From Bacteroidales bacterium (lineage in GTDB: Bacteria > Bacteroidota > Bacteroidia > Bacteroidales > WCHB1-69), in contig JAIKWD010000033.1 of assembly GCA_024685175.1 (NCBI GenBank), forward strand, positions 1 to 64,000: DNA of 64,000 nucleotides, written 5' to 3'. The notes under the pieces are model-generated. The model searched no databases and had not been told where the DNA came from. It saw only the letters and a list, made by a program, of their open reading frames with translations. This document shows, one piece after another, positions 25,202-34,321 of the stretch (position 1 is its first letter; each line of letters opens with the position of its first letter). The position numbers were made by a program, and so were the translations under genes.

Positions 25202-27490
25202 CTATTTCAGCACAAAACGAAAGCCAAGATAGCCCATAATGCCGGTAATTGGGGCATAGACCATCGTGGCGTCAAAGTACTGGCCAAACGGGTCGTCGGC
25301 TGCGATAATGGGATCTTTCTGCTTCACGTTGAGTATATTCTCCGCGCCGGCATAGATTTCCCATCGTCTGAACTTTTTGGTAATCTGTGCATTGAGCAGA
25401 CAGAAGGTCTTGGAATACTCGGGGCGTTGGTATTCGACGGGGTTGTTATATGTGTCCGGCAAGCGCTGTGGTCCGTGGATCTGCAGGTTCACGTTGAACT
25501 TCCACTTATCGTATTTCGTGCTGTAGTTCACATTGACAATGGCCTTATGCGGACTCATCAGCACCTTTTCGCGCATCACGCCATGTGTCATATAGCGCAC
25601 GTCGTTGTACCTATAGGCCAGCAGCAATTCGAAGCGCGTGAACGGGCGCAGAGTAAGTTCCGCCTGCACGGAATGCGAGCGCGAGCGGTTGCCCAAACCA
25701 TTGTACACACCGTTCAGGTTGTAATAGTAGACATAATGGACATCCTGATCCATATCGATGATCGTCTGGTTGATGAAAGTCGTGTAGAAGTAGTCGAGCG
25801 AGAACGAAGAGCGACCGCCGGGCATGTTGAAGTTCTGTACGAGACTGACGCCGAAATTCCACGCCTCTTCAGGTTTCAGCGATTCAGGGGAACCCATTCC
25901 CCTAAACTCTCTATTGGAGGTCAACAGAGACATATTTTCGGCCATCACATGCGCGGTGCGATAGCCCTTGCCGGCGGAGGCGCGCAACGAGAGATTGTCC
26001 GTGGCCTGCCACTTGACGTGCAGACGCGGCGTCCAATACAGTCCGGTCAAGTCGACATAATTCATATTATAGTCGAGGCGCATACCCACCATTACCACCA
26101 ACTTGGGGTCGATGATGTAGCAATACTCGGCAAAAATGCCTGGCACCCATTCATCCGTTCTATTCAACATGGGCATATTAGGCCCAAACTGGCTAACTCG
26201 TTGATAATCAAAGTAATCATACTGCAAACTGGTGCCTGTGGTTAGTTTGTGACGCTCTCTTTTACCGAACTTATTGCTATACATCAAATTAACGTATAGA
26301 CTTTGTTGATCAAAACCATAATGACGCTCACCGAACAGCGCGTTCGTCCAGTTGCCCGTATAGGCCACGATGGTACCGATACTTTCGTGTTCACCCGGCA
26401 ACAGAAATCCGTTTTTGGTGATGAAATCGAATCTCTTGTTGTCGACGTGCACGCCGTAGGCAGTCATCGAAGGGGTGAACCCGTCCGGATTATATGTTGT
26501 CTGACCTCCTACCCTATTGTCCCACACGAAATCAGCCAAGGCACGACCTCTCCAATACTGGTTGACTTTGTAATCCCAGCGGTTCATCACATTGACTTGC
26601 TGGTTGAGGGGAGCGTCGAGAAAGCCGTCCTTGTTCATATCCATCTTCAGGAGTTGCAGGCCTCCGAAGAGCATCAACATTGTATTGACCTTGTCCTGCT
26701 TGCCGACCTTGAACCGACTGGTAAGGTTGAGTTCCGTCTTGGTCATCGAGTTGGCGTAGACGTTGAGGAAGAGTCTGTCGTTGTTAGTCTCCGGCTTTTT
26801 GTAGTCCACGTTGACTTGGCCGGTGATGGCCTCGAAGCCGTTGGAGACGGAGGCCACGCCCTTGGACACGCTGATGGACTCCATCCAGGAGCCGGGCATA
26901 AAGCCGAGGCCGAACTGGTAGGATAGCAGCCGGATGAAGGGTACGTTTTCAAGAAGGATCTGGCTGTATTTGCCTGCAAGTCCAAGCATCGAGATCTGTC
27001 GGGCGCCGGTGATGGCGTCGGTGTACTCCATATCGACGGCCACGGTGCTCTCGAAGCTCTCGGCGAGGTTGCAGCACGCTGCACGGCGCAGGCCTTCTTG
27101 CGAGATGACGGTGGTGAGGATAGGATGCGTGGAGATGTAGGATCCGTCGCGGGACACGATGCGCACCTCAGCGAGGGCGTGCGCGTGGGACAGCACGACG
27201 GAAATGTCGTTTTGCGAGCGGTCCACGACCAAAGTGTCCGGCTGATAGGTAGGGAATGTGACGACCAACGTGTCGGTCTTGGCCCTTTTGAGGGCGAACT
27301 GGCCGTTAGCGTCCGTGAAAGTGCCCGTTGCGGTATGCAACCACTGGATGGCCGCGGCCGCGACGGCAGTGGAGTCGCCTTGCTCGCTCACTTCGAGCAC
27401 GCGGCCGCGCAAGGTCTGCGCGCCGGAGGACAAAGCGAGCAGCACTACCGTCAATAGGAGCGTAGTCCTGGAAAAACAGTGCGCTTTCAT
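25202..27490 (-). CDS. TonB-dependent receptor with N-terminal carboxypeptidase-like domain (762 aa)
   Basis: A signal peptide is followed by a CarboxypepD_reg-like beta-sandwich (about 25-105), a plug domain (about 120-230, with LLENVPF.RLLSYQFGL and GFEAITGQVNVDYKKPE) and a 22-strand-type barrel to the end (LGFRFVLK). It imports a substrate across the outer membrane using TonB energy. No SusD partner is present, so a carbohydrate role is unlikely. The adjacent HMA protein hints at metal or metallophore transport. Its ATG directly follows the TAG of the acyl-CoA ligase gene (TAG|ATG, no spacer), so the two are translationally linked. Confidence 0.92.
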   Translation of the reverse strand: MKAHCFSRTTLLLTVVLLALSSGAQTLRGRVLEVSEQGDSTAVAAAAIQWLHTATGTFTDANGQFALKRAKTDTLVVTFPTYQPDTLVVDRSQNDISVVLSHAHALAEVRIVSRDGSYISTHPILTTVISQEGLRRAACCNLAESFESTVAVDMEYTDAITGARQISMLGLAGKYSQILLENVPFIRLLSYQFGLGFMPGSWMESISVSKGVASVSNGFEAITGQVNVDYKKPETNNDRLFLNVYANSMTKTELNLTSRFKVGKQDKVNTMLMLFGGLQLLKMDMNKDGFLDAPLNQQVNVMNRWDYKVNQYWRGRALADFVWDNRVGGQTTYNPDGFTPSMTAYGVHVDNKRFDFITKNGFLLPGEHESIGTIVAYTGNWTNALFGERHYGFDQQSLYVNLMYSNKFGKRERHKLTTGTSLQYDYFDYQRVSQFGPNMPMLNRTDEWVPGIFAEYCYIIDPKLVVMVGMRLDYNMNYVDLTGLYWTPRLHVKWQATDNLSLRASAGKGYRTAHVMAENMSLLTSNREFRGMGSPESLKPEEAWNFGVSLVQNFNMPGGRSSFSLDYFYTTFINQTIIDMDQDVHYVYYYNLNGVYNGLGNRSRSHSVQAELTLRPFTRFELLLAYRYNDVRYMTHGVMREKVLMSPHKAIVNVNYSTKYDKWKFNVNLQIHGPQRLPDTYNNPVEYQRPEYSKTFCLLNAQITKKFRRWEIYAGAENILNVKQKDPIIAADDPFGQYFDATMVYAPITGIMGYLGFRFVLK

Positions 27491-29302
27491 CTATTCAATC
27501 GTATCTTTTTTATCGTAATTGTATATCTCACGACAAAGAGCATCGTACTTTTGGTAGATGACCTTGCGTTTGAGTTTGAGCGTCTGCGACAACTCGCCGC
27601 TTTCGGTGCTCCACTCGTCCGTAATAAGGCGGTAACGCTTGATCTGCTCGTGATCGGCCAGGGTCTTGTTCACGTCAGCCACCTCCTTGTTGATGATATC
27701 TACAAAATGAGGATGGATAATATACTCTTCGCGAGTCTTGGGGATGGCGATATGCCGTTTCTTGAACTCGTCGTTCATCTTTTCAAAGGAAGGTACTATA
27801 ATGGCGGATGCGAACTTCTCGTTCTCGCCGATGACCATCACATTGTCGATATACGACGACTCGCGCAACTTGGTCTCCACGACTTGAGGGGAGACGAACT
27901 TGCCGAGGGAGAGTTTGAACACCTCCTTCTTACGGTCGGTGATCTTGAGATAACGGCCTTCCACGAAGGTGCCGATGTCGCCCGTATGGAACCAGCCATC
28001 TTCGTCGATGACCTCGCGGGTATAGGCCTCGTCCTTGTAATAACCCTTCATCAGGCAGGGGCCTTTGGTCAGGATTTCGCCATCGTCGGCGATCTTGCAC
28101 TCCACGCCGGGGAGGATGACGCCCACGCAACCCACCTTGATGATGTGTGCGCGGGGATTGTTGACCGCGATAACGGGGGAAGTCTCCGTAAGGCCGTAGC
28201 CCTCATAGACGCGAACCTTGGCGGCAGTGAAGAGGCGGATGATCTTACCCGAGATGGACGAGCCGCCGGACACGACGGTCATCTCCTTGCCGGACAGGTT
28301 CTCGCGCCACTTGCTATAGACCAACTTGTCGGCAATCTCGTATTTTAGTTTGTACAACGGATTATTGTTGTCGTAATCGTAGACCGTGGCAATTCTGAAA
28401 GCCCAGTCGAAGATCCATTTTTTGATGCCTTTGAGGTTCTTGCCTGCTGCCTGGATCTTGTCGTACATCATCTCGAACACGCGAGGCACGGCGCAGAAGC
28501 CATCGGCCTTCATATCGTGCATATCCTTGCCGATGGTAGCCAGACTGCCGGCGTAGTAATGACTTACGCCCATAAACTGGTAGTGATAGTTCACGATACG
28601 CTCGTATACGTGGCACAGCGGCAGGAAACTGAGCATCTTGGCGTGATAGTCAAGCAACTGGAACTCCAGGGCCAACGGCAGGAAGTTGGAGCAGATGTTC
28701 TTATGGGTCAACATCACGCCCTTGGAGCGACCCGTGGTACCGGATGTGTAGATGATGGTAGCCACATCGTCCGGTTGGATATTCTTCTTGTTGTCCTCGA
28801 TGACGGATCTCCATTTTTCAAAATTCTTTTTGCCAATTTCGACCAATTCCGAAGAAGGTGTTATGCCCTCGATAGGGTCGATGGCGTAAATCACGGGATG
28901 CTGTTCCACCTCGGGGAGAATGCCGGCCACACGTTTGTAGATGGCATCCTGACCAAAAACGATGCATTTGCAATCGCAGTGGTTGAGGATATATTTGTAC
29001 TCGTCCGGGTTCAGGGTCGGGTAAACGGGCACGTGAATCATACCGGCCAGCATAATGCCCATATCCAGGAAGTTCCACGCGGGGCGATTCCGCATAATGG
29101 TGACGATCTTGTCGCCTTTTTCGAAGCCCAGTTCCAGCAATGCCGAGGCGATGACGTGCGAGTAGTTGACGTAGTCTTGGATGCTGTATGTTTTCCATCC
29201 TTCGCCGTCCCTGCGGGCAAAGAAGTCGGGTTTTTCGTATTGGGCGGAAATGACTTCGAGGATATCGAAGATTCGGGTGGGAATCAAGGTGTTTGGTTCC
29301 AT
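27491..29302 (-). CDS. Long-chain fatty acid--CoA ligase, AMP-forming (603 aa)
   Basis: An ANL-superfamily adenylating enzyme that activates fatty acids as acyl-AMP and then acyl-CoA. The P-loop is YTSGTTGRSKGVMLTH (about 190), then YGLTE.SPV and the hinge region GWFHTGDIG...LKITDRKKE with the C-terminal catalytic Lys region (about 400-470). Length fits the FACL/FadD group of Bacteroidetes. It follows a glycosyltransferase gene by 23 bases and abuts the TonB receptor, so the three may share a transcript. Why a TonB receptor is downstream is unclear. Confidence 0.94.
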   Translation of the reverse strand: MEPNTLIPTRIFDILEVISAQYEKPDFFARRDGEGWKTYSIQDYVNYSHVIASALLELGFEKGDKIVTIMRNRPAWNFLDMGIMLAGMIHVPVYPTLNPDEYKYILNHCDCKCIVFGQDAIYKRVAGILPEVEQHPVIYAIDPIEGITPSSELVEIGKKNFEKWRSVIEDNKKNIQPDDVATIIYTSGTTGRSKGVMLTHKNICSNFLPLALEFQLLDYHAKMLSFLPLCHVYERIVNYHYQFMGVSHYYAGSLATIGKDMHDMKADGFCAVPRVFEMMYDKIQAAGKNLKGIKKWIFDWAFRIATVYDYDNNNPLYKLKYEIADKLVYSKWRENLSGKEMTVVSGGSSISGKIIRLFTAAKVRVYEGYGLTETSPVIAVNNPRAHIIKVGCVGVILPGVECKIADDGEILTKGPCLMKGYYKDEAYTREVIDEDGWFHTGDIGTFVEGRYLKITDRKKEVFKLSLGKFVSPQVVETKLRESSYIDNVMVIGENEKFASAIIVPSFEKMNDEFKKRHIAIPKTREEYIIHPHFVDIINKEVADVNKTLADHEQIKRYRLITDEWSTESGELSQTLKLKRKVIYQKYDALCREIYNYDKKDTIE

Positions 29303-29325
29303 AAGCGTATTTGGGAAGGTTTGGA

Positions 29326-30285
29326 TTATAGTCTTTCGGAAATCTGATAGTTGTTGCGATCGGGGCTGTTACGGACGATGAGTTCTCCGAGGAATCCGGC
29401 CAGGAATAGCATAAAGCCGAGAATCATAGCGAGCACGGCGATGCCGAACAAAGGTTGGTCCATAACCTGGCGATAAGGCATCCCGTGCGCTTGGTGCACA
29501 AGTTTGGCGATAAGCAACCAAATGGCGCACACGAAGCCGATGACGAAAGAGAGACTGCCCCACACGCCGAAGACGTGCATTGGCTTCTTGCCGAACTTGG
29601 TCATAAACATAATGGTCAGCAAGTCGAGATAGCCGTTCACGAAACGATCCAGCCCAAACTTGGTGACGCCGTATTTGCGTTTTTGGTGGACGACCACCTT
29701 CTCCCCTATCTTCTTGAATCCGGCCCATTTGGCGATCACGGGGATATAGCGGTGCATTTCGCTGTAAACCTCGATGGATTTGACCACCTCCTTGCGATAG
29801 GCCTTAAGGCCGCAGTTGAAGTCGTGCAGGTTGATTCCTGACATCTTGCGAGTGGTCCAATTGAAGAACTTGGAAGGGATATTCTTGGCGATCTTGGAGT
29901 CGTAGCGCACCTTCTTCCATCCAGAAACGAGGTCGTACCCGTCCTCTTTGATCATCCGATAGAGTTCGGGGATCTCGTCGGGGCTGTCCTGCAGGTCGGC
30001 ATCCATGGTGATGACCACATCGCCTTCGCAGCTCTCAAAGCCTGTGTTGAGGGCAGCCGACTTGCCGTAGTTGCGACGGAAACGGATGCCGCGCACGTTG
30101 GGGTTCTCTTGATGCAGTTGCTGCACAACGTTCCACGAGGTGTCAGACGAGCCGTCGTCCACCATCAGGATTTCGTATGAGAATTGGTGCTCGTCCATCA
30201 CGCGTTTGATCCACGCGGCCAATTCGGGCAAGGACTCCTCTTCGTTGTATAATGGCACTATAACAGAAATATCCATATTAAGCAT
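29326..30285 (-). CDS. Glycosyltransferase family 2, ArnC/GtrB type (319 aa)
   Basis: A GT-A domain (MDISVIVPLYNEEESL, then VDDGSSD and the metal-binding TMDADLQD near 95) is followed by two C-terminal membrane helices (about 240-265 and 280-310). Such enzymes transfer a sugar from a nucleotide to polyprenyl phosphate at the inner membrane. The start may be ATG 30285 (MLNMDIS) or the internal ATG 30276 (MDIS). With a -7 element at 30301-30308 the leader would be only about 9 or 18 nt. First gene of the ligase/receptor unit. Confidence 0.92.
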   Translation of the reverse strand: MLNMDISVIVPLYNEEESLPELAAWIKRVMDEHQFSYEILMVDDGSSDTSWNVVQQLHQENPNVRGIRFRRNYGKSAALNTGFESCEGDVVITMDADLQDSPDEIPELYRMIKEDGYDLVSGWKKVRYDSKIAKNIPSKFFNWTTRKMSGINLHDFNCGLKAYRKEVVKSIEVYSEMHRYIPVIAKWAGFKKIGEKVVVHQKRKYGVTKFGLDRFVNGYLDLLTIMFMTKFGKKPMHVFGVWGSLSFVIGFVCAIWLLIAKLVHQAHGMPYRQVMDQPLFGIAVLAMILGFMLFLAGFLGELIVRNSPDRNNYQISERL

Positions 30286-30300
30286 TTTTTAAAAATTGTG

Positions 30301-30308
30301 CAAAGATA
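30301..30308 (-). promoter_or_regulatory. -7 element for the GT2 gene
   Basis: Minus-strand TATCTTTG, followed by CAC; very short leader to the ATG at 30285. Confidence 0.6.
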
Positions 30309-30325
30309 CAAAAAAAAGCGGATAG

Positions 30326-30851
30326 CCCGACGAGGAGCTCAAGCGGAAAGTCCGGCTGCAAGACGAGACTGTGTGGCTTACACAAGCACAAATGGGCTTA
30401 CTTTTCTGCACAGCCCCTCAAAACGTCACTATGCACATCCGCAATATATACAAATAAGGGGAACTTGACAAAGAAGCAACTTGTAAGGATTCTTACAAGT
30501 TCAAACGGAAGGGGGAAGAAAAGTGCATCGAAATCAAAAATTCCACAACCTAGATGTCATTATCTCAGTCGGGTGCAGGGCATCTTTTTCGACGGCCAGG
30601 TGTTCGATGCCTACCAATTCGCCAGCGACTTAGTACGGGCGGCCAAACGGCACATCATACTCATCGACAACTACGTGGACGACACCGTGCTGACCCTTCT
30701 CGACAAGCGGGCCGCCGAAGCCAGCGCCACCATCTTCACTAGGCACGTGTCTGCCCAACTGCAACTCGACCTCGACAAGAAGTGGTTCTCCTTCGGCAAA
30801 ATGGAGATTGACGCAGGAGAGTTACTGAGCCACCTCCAAAACATCATTTAA
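30326..30851 (+). pseudogene. Decayed RhuM-family (virulence_RhuM) gene
   Basis: Reading from 30326 gives PDEELKRKVRLQDETVWLTQ, then AQMGLLF...QNVTMHIRNIYK, the RhuM N-terminal signature. It is interrupted by TAA at 30455 where family members have Glu, and the same frame continues GELDKEATCKDSYKFKR to 30540. A one-base frameshift then gives HNLDVIISVG (30544-30573), the next RhuM block. A large deletion joins this to GIFFDGQVFDAYQFASDL...LIDNYVDDTVLTLLDKR (from about 30576), a C-terminal domain seen with such proteins. An internal deletion in that domain removes the HDRFL/HIGAS segment, joining QLQLD directly to KKWFSFGKM. The 128-codon frame 30465-30851 is therefore a relic, not an intact gene. 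Family assignment is from memory of motifs. Confidence 0.78.
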
Positions 30852-30874
30852 AAGTTGAAAATTAAGATGGCTTT

Positions 30875-33091
30875 CTATGCGTAACTGTGCACACCGCCTA
30901 AGATAAGGTTGACACCGAAATAGGTAATCAACACCGACAGGAACGCCAGCAAGACGTACAGATGGAACAACATCGGATGTTTGTCGTCCCATTTCAGATA
31001 CAACGGCACGGCGTAGACAACGGAGGTAATGAGGGCCCAAACCTCCTTGGGGTCCCACGACCAATAGTTGCCCCACGAAATGTTGGCCCACACCGAGCCG
31101 ATGATGATGCCCGCCACCAAAAAGAAGACCGCGGGATAGAGCATCGTGAGGGTGACGTCGCGCAAGCGAAGCGCTCGGCTTTGCCAATCCTTGCTGAACA
31201 GGCGGGACAGCAAGGCCACGCAGGAGTTGATGAGTGCAAAGGCAAGCAGGGCATAGGCGAACATAATGACAGCCACGTGGATAAGCAGCAGGGGCGACTT
31301 GAGCACGGGCATCGTGTACGACACGGGCGGGCGCACGCCCTCCATCATCGCGGCCAAAAGCACGAAACCCATAATGAGTACCCCCCCGTGCAACATAATC
31401 GGGGACTTGCGCCCGCCCAACAGCGAGAACACCGCCACGCACAAGGCCAAGAACAGCATCGTCTCGTAACCGCCCGTGAGCGGAATGTAGCCCGACAAGA
31501 TCCACCGAAGCACGAACAACAAGGCCAAATAGACGGCGGAAAGGAGCAAGATGAGCCAATTGACACGCCTTACCCAAACGGCACCGCGATTGGTACCGGT
31601 CATCGCATAGCCCAAAAACATCAGCCCAAACAAAATGGCCAAAATCGCAACAGGTTTGCCTGGTGTTATGACATTATAGATTTTTTCAGTCTTGAAAAAT
31701 GCGTCCGAAGAAAGTATGTCTCCAGCCTGTTTTTTCTGAAAGATCTTCTGTTTCTCGAAAACTGTGCTTAGCATCTTCATATCGTTCTGCAAGACCAATT
31801 CCTGGCAAAGACTCGGTTGCTTGCGAATATAAAGGTATTCGGCTTCGGATAGGGTTTCGATGGGCAGTTTGTCGGAGTGGGAATACCACGACAGCTTGCC
31901 ACTTTCATCCTTCAACGGGAAGATTTTGAGCAGGGAGCCGTTAAGCAGCGACACTATTTGCATATACTGACGGTTGGCTGCGACGAACTGGGCGCGGCGC
32001 GGGTCGTCCATCTTCATACTATCCAGCATCATACCTACTGTATTCTCGCCATAGTCGTTGAGAAAGTCGCTCAGAGAAGCGTACTTGCCTTTGAGGCCCA
32101 TTGTCGCACGCACCTCCTTGCCCTTTATCTTGAACATCGGCTCTTTCTTCCAATCCTCGAAATAATAAAGCCATCCGGCGAGCACTTGTTCGGCGGAATA
32201 ACCTTTGTAAGAGGTGCTGCCGCACAACTTGTAGGTAAAGTCGCGGGCAAAGGACTGCACGGGACAAATCCGGTTTTGGTAAAGAATATACATATCCCCC
32301 ATATCGGCCGCCACCGGTCTAGGCAGTGTGCGAGGTCCTTCGGTGCGCGCCTGTAACACAAATGACGAACCACAGAGCAAGAGCACAAGCACGGCCGCCT
32401 TGGCAAAAGTGCTCCGCCACATCTCGCGGAACCGACTCTTCGGATCACAAAACATCACCAGGAAAGACAACAGCAGCAAGGCAAAACCCACATAGACCGC
32501 ACCAATGCCCCACGGATCGTGCGACACAGCCAGTTCTATACTTCCATCTTCTTCATAATCAGACATATAAAAACGATAGTTCCGATGTTTGCCGATATTG
32601 TTCATCGAAATAACCACGGGATCCTTCGCATCGGAGAAGCGCACATCAGCCACGAAATCCATCGGCGCCATCGTGCCTGGATAGGTCTTCACCACAAAAG
32701 TGTCCAATGTCACACGAAATGGCAACGTGCACACATCGCTCTTGCCGGGGTAAAAGCTATTGGTCGCCACGTGCGGCTTCAGTTTCAGCGTGCCAGACTC
32801 ACCGACCAGATTGGTCAACAGGGCGCCGACGAATATGATTATTACGGATGTCCATTGCAGCCAGCCCCAAAGACGCACTCGTTTGCGCTCTACAAGTATA
32901 AAGGCAGTAACAAGCAGTAACTCCAAGGCCCACAACGTGATGGCTATCGGATGATGAAAGACATTGCTGATAGCTTGGGCAGAACTGTGAGATTTCTCAT
33001 AGACCGTGCCGAAAGCCATCATCGCCACCAAGAGAATGGTAATCAGGGCGGTAGCGATCTTCAGTATTTTTGGGTTTTTCGTTCTTTTCAT
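30875..33091 (-). CDS. ccsA: Cytochrome c assembly protein, ResB-CcsA fusion type (738 aa)
   Basis: System II cytochrome c maturation delivers haem and holds the apocytochrome for attachment. The N-terminal half (to about 420) has four membrane segments and a large periplasmic region as in ResB. The C-terminal ~260 residues are the CcsA/CcmC-type haem-handling domain with the tryptophan-rich motif WGNYWSWDPKEVW near 672 and conserved His residues in flanking loops (LLIHVAV, MLFHLYV). Fusion of the two halves is usual in Bacteroidetes. No nrfA/nrfH or other cytochrome gene is adjacent here, although they often are. Confidence 0.93.
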   Translation of the reverse strand: MKRTKNPKILKIATALITILLVAMMAFGTVYEKSHSSAQAISNVFHHPIAITLWALELLLVTAFILVERKRVRLWGWLQWTSVIIIFVGALLTNLVGESGTLKLKPHVATNSFYPGKSDVCTLPFRVTLDTFVVKTYPGTMAPMDFVADVRFSDAKDPVVISMNNIGKHRNYRFYMSDYEEDGSIELAVSHDPWGIGAVYVGFALLLLSFLVMFCDPKSRFREMWRSTFAKAAVLVLLLCGSSFVLQARTEGPRTLPRPVAADMGDMYILYQNRICPVQSFARDFTYKLCGSTSYKGYSAEQVLAGWLYYFEDWKKEPMFKIKGKEVRATMGLKGKYASLSDFLNDYGENTVGMMLDSMKMDDPRRAQFVAANRQYMQIVSLLNGSLLKIFPLKDESGKLSWYSHSDKLPIETLSEAEYLYIRKQPSLCQELVLQNDMKMLSTVFEKQKIFQKKQAGDILSSDAFFKTEKIYNVITPGKPVAILAILFGLMFLGYAMTGTNRGAVWVRRVNWLILLLSAVYLALLFVLRWILSGYIPLTGGYETMLFLALCVAVFSLLGGRKSPIMLHGGVLIMGFVLLAAMMEGVRPPVSYTMPVLKSPLLLIHVAVIMFAYALLAFALINSCVALLSRLFSKDWQSRALRLRDVTLTMLYPAVFFLVAGIIIGSVWANISWGNYWSWDPKEVWALITSVVYAVPLYLKWDDKHPMLFHLYVLLAFLSVLITYFGVNLILGGVHSYA

Positions 33092-33276
33092 TATTTGATA
33101 TTCATTAAAACGTCGGCAAATGACATATAGTATAATTATCTAAGACACAGTTCACTTCGTCCATCACCTCATCCAGGCGTTGACAAGCGTCGGAAGCGGG
33201 ACTGTACTTGTAGAGCGTTCTTCATTTTTGGACCTTCTTTTATGAATAATGCACAAAAATGAGCAATAAACAAAAC

Positions 33277-33316
33277 AAGGCTCTCCCCAATTCTTATAAA
33301 TATGAAGAGAGCCTCT
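33277..33316 (-). terminator. Probable terminator of the DUF4199 gene
   Basis: Arms AGGCTCTC (33278-33285) and GAGAGCCT (33307-33314), a 21-base AT-rich loop, and TTGTTTTG on the minus strand after the stem. The rest of the 33092-33342 gap has no gene with a start codon; a startless open segment lies at 33112-33222. Confidence 0.65.
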
Positions 33317-33342
33317 AATCAAAAAGGGCTATATAGCAGTCT

Positions 33343-34308
33343 TTATGACCCCCGTTCTTCGTTCGGATTCTCAGTATGTTCCACCTCTTTTGCCCTGGCA
33401 GCCAGTTCCTCCTCGCTGGGAGCTTGATCCACCTTTTCTTCGATAGGATTCTTGGAACGATAGTGGAACATCGCCACGAAGATGCCAAAGAACATACCGT
33501 AGAGCAAGTTCATCAGGGAACTGACGGAGGCATAGACTCCGGGGCTGTCGTAACGAGGCACGTGCGACTTGTTCCGCTCGAAACGGGCGTCCACCGGATT
33601 GACGTCCGCGAGGGCGGAAGCGGCGGCCGTTACCACGTGCTGGACTTGCGGTGTGGAGGGTTCCTGTTGGTTTTGCTCCACATAAGCCTCCAAAGTCTCC
33701 ATCAAGGTACGGCGCGAGAAGGAGGAGAAGTTCACCATCTGGTAACTCTGCGTGGAGTCGACGGCGCGACTACTGCGAATCTTTTCGGCATACACGCGTT
33801 CAATCATACTGACCCCACGATGGATGTCATTCTTGAGGGAATCCTGGATGTTTCCCGACTGCAAGGCAATGTCTTCCTGCTCGGTCATCATCGCCTCCAC
33901 GGTATCTAGGTATTCATTCAGCTCATTCGTGGTGATCGTGTCGTTCTCGATGACCTTCTTAAAGTTGCCGAGGGCGACCTCATACTTTCTATCCAAGCCA
34001 CTCTTGTCGATGACGGAATAGTGCAGCATATCGTAGGCAAAGAAGATGACGGCGCCGACCAAAGAGATCAAGCAGCTGGCGCCAAAGGCCTTGGCAAAGG
34101 AGAGACGCTTGGGATATTTTCCCTTAAACTCCTTCACGCCTCCGTGGATAATGAGGATGAAGACGATGATGAGGGCGATGTCAAACATCTTGGCGCCCTC
34201 AAACTGCACTTTGAGAGCCACCATCTTCACCACTTCGAAAATGGCGAGGGCGACGCCTAGGATCGCGCCCCACTTGAGGCAGACGAGCCAGGGTTTGTTA
34301 TCTTTCAT
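33343..34308 (-). CDS. DUF4199 family membrane protein (321 aa)
   Basis: Three N-terminal membrane helices (about 10-32, 40-60, 75-98), a long soluble helical region (about 105-260), one more helix (about 270-295) and a charged Glu-rich tail. The arrangement fits the Bacteroidetes-specific DUF4199 group, whose function is unknown, although this member has an unusually long middle part. I use ATG 34308 (MKDNKPWLV). The frame extends upstream into the epimerase gene but that extension is out-of-frame reading of the epimerase. It follows the epimerase stop by 13 bases. Confidence 0.8.
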   Translation of the reverse strand: MKDNKPWLVCLKWGAILGVALAIFEVVKMVALKVQFEGAKMFDIALIIVFILIIHGGVKEFKGKYPKRLSFAKAFGASCLISLVGAVIFFAYDMLHYSVIDKSGLDRKYEVALGNFKKVIENDTITTNELNEYLDTVEAMMTEQEDIALQSGNIQDSLKNDIHRGVSMIERVYAEKIRSSRAVDSTQSYQMVNFSSFSRRTLMETLEAYVEQNQQEPSTPQVQHVVTAAASALADVNPVDARFERNKSHVPRYDSPGVYASVSSLMNLLYGMFFGIFVAMFHYRSKNPIEEKVDQAPSEEELAARAKEVEHTENPNEERGS

Positions 34309-34321
34309 ATTGTCTGTTTTG

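Noticed and set aside
30465..30851. 128-codon plus-strand frame as an intact small gene
   Set aside because: Its first ~35 codons are out-of-frame RhuM sequence and its domain has an internal deletion, so it is treated as part of the pseudogene.
33112..33222. Startless open segment on the minus strand (reads ...SDACQRLDEVMDEVNC...)
   Set aside because: It looks slightly protein-like but has no start codon, promoter or recognised family; it could be a fragment of a lost gene, which I cannot support.
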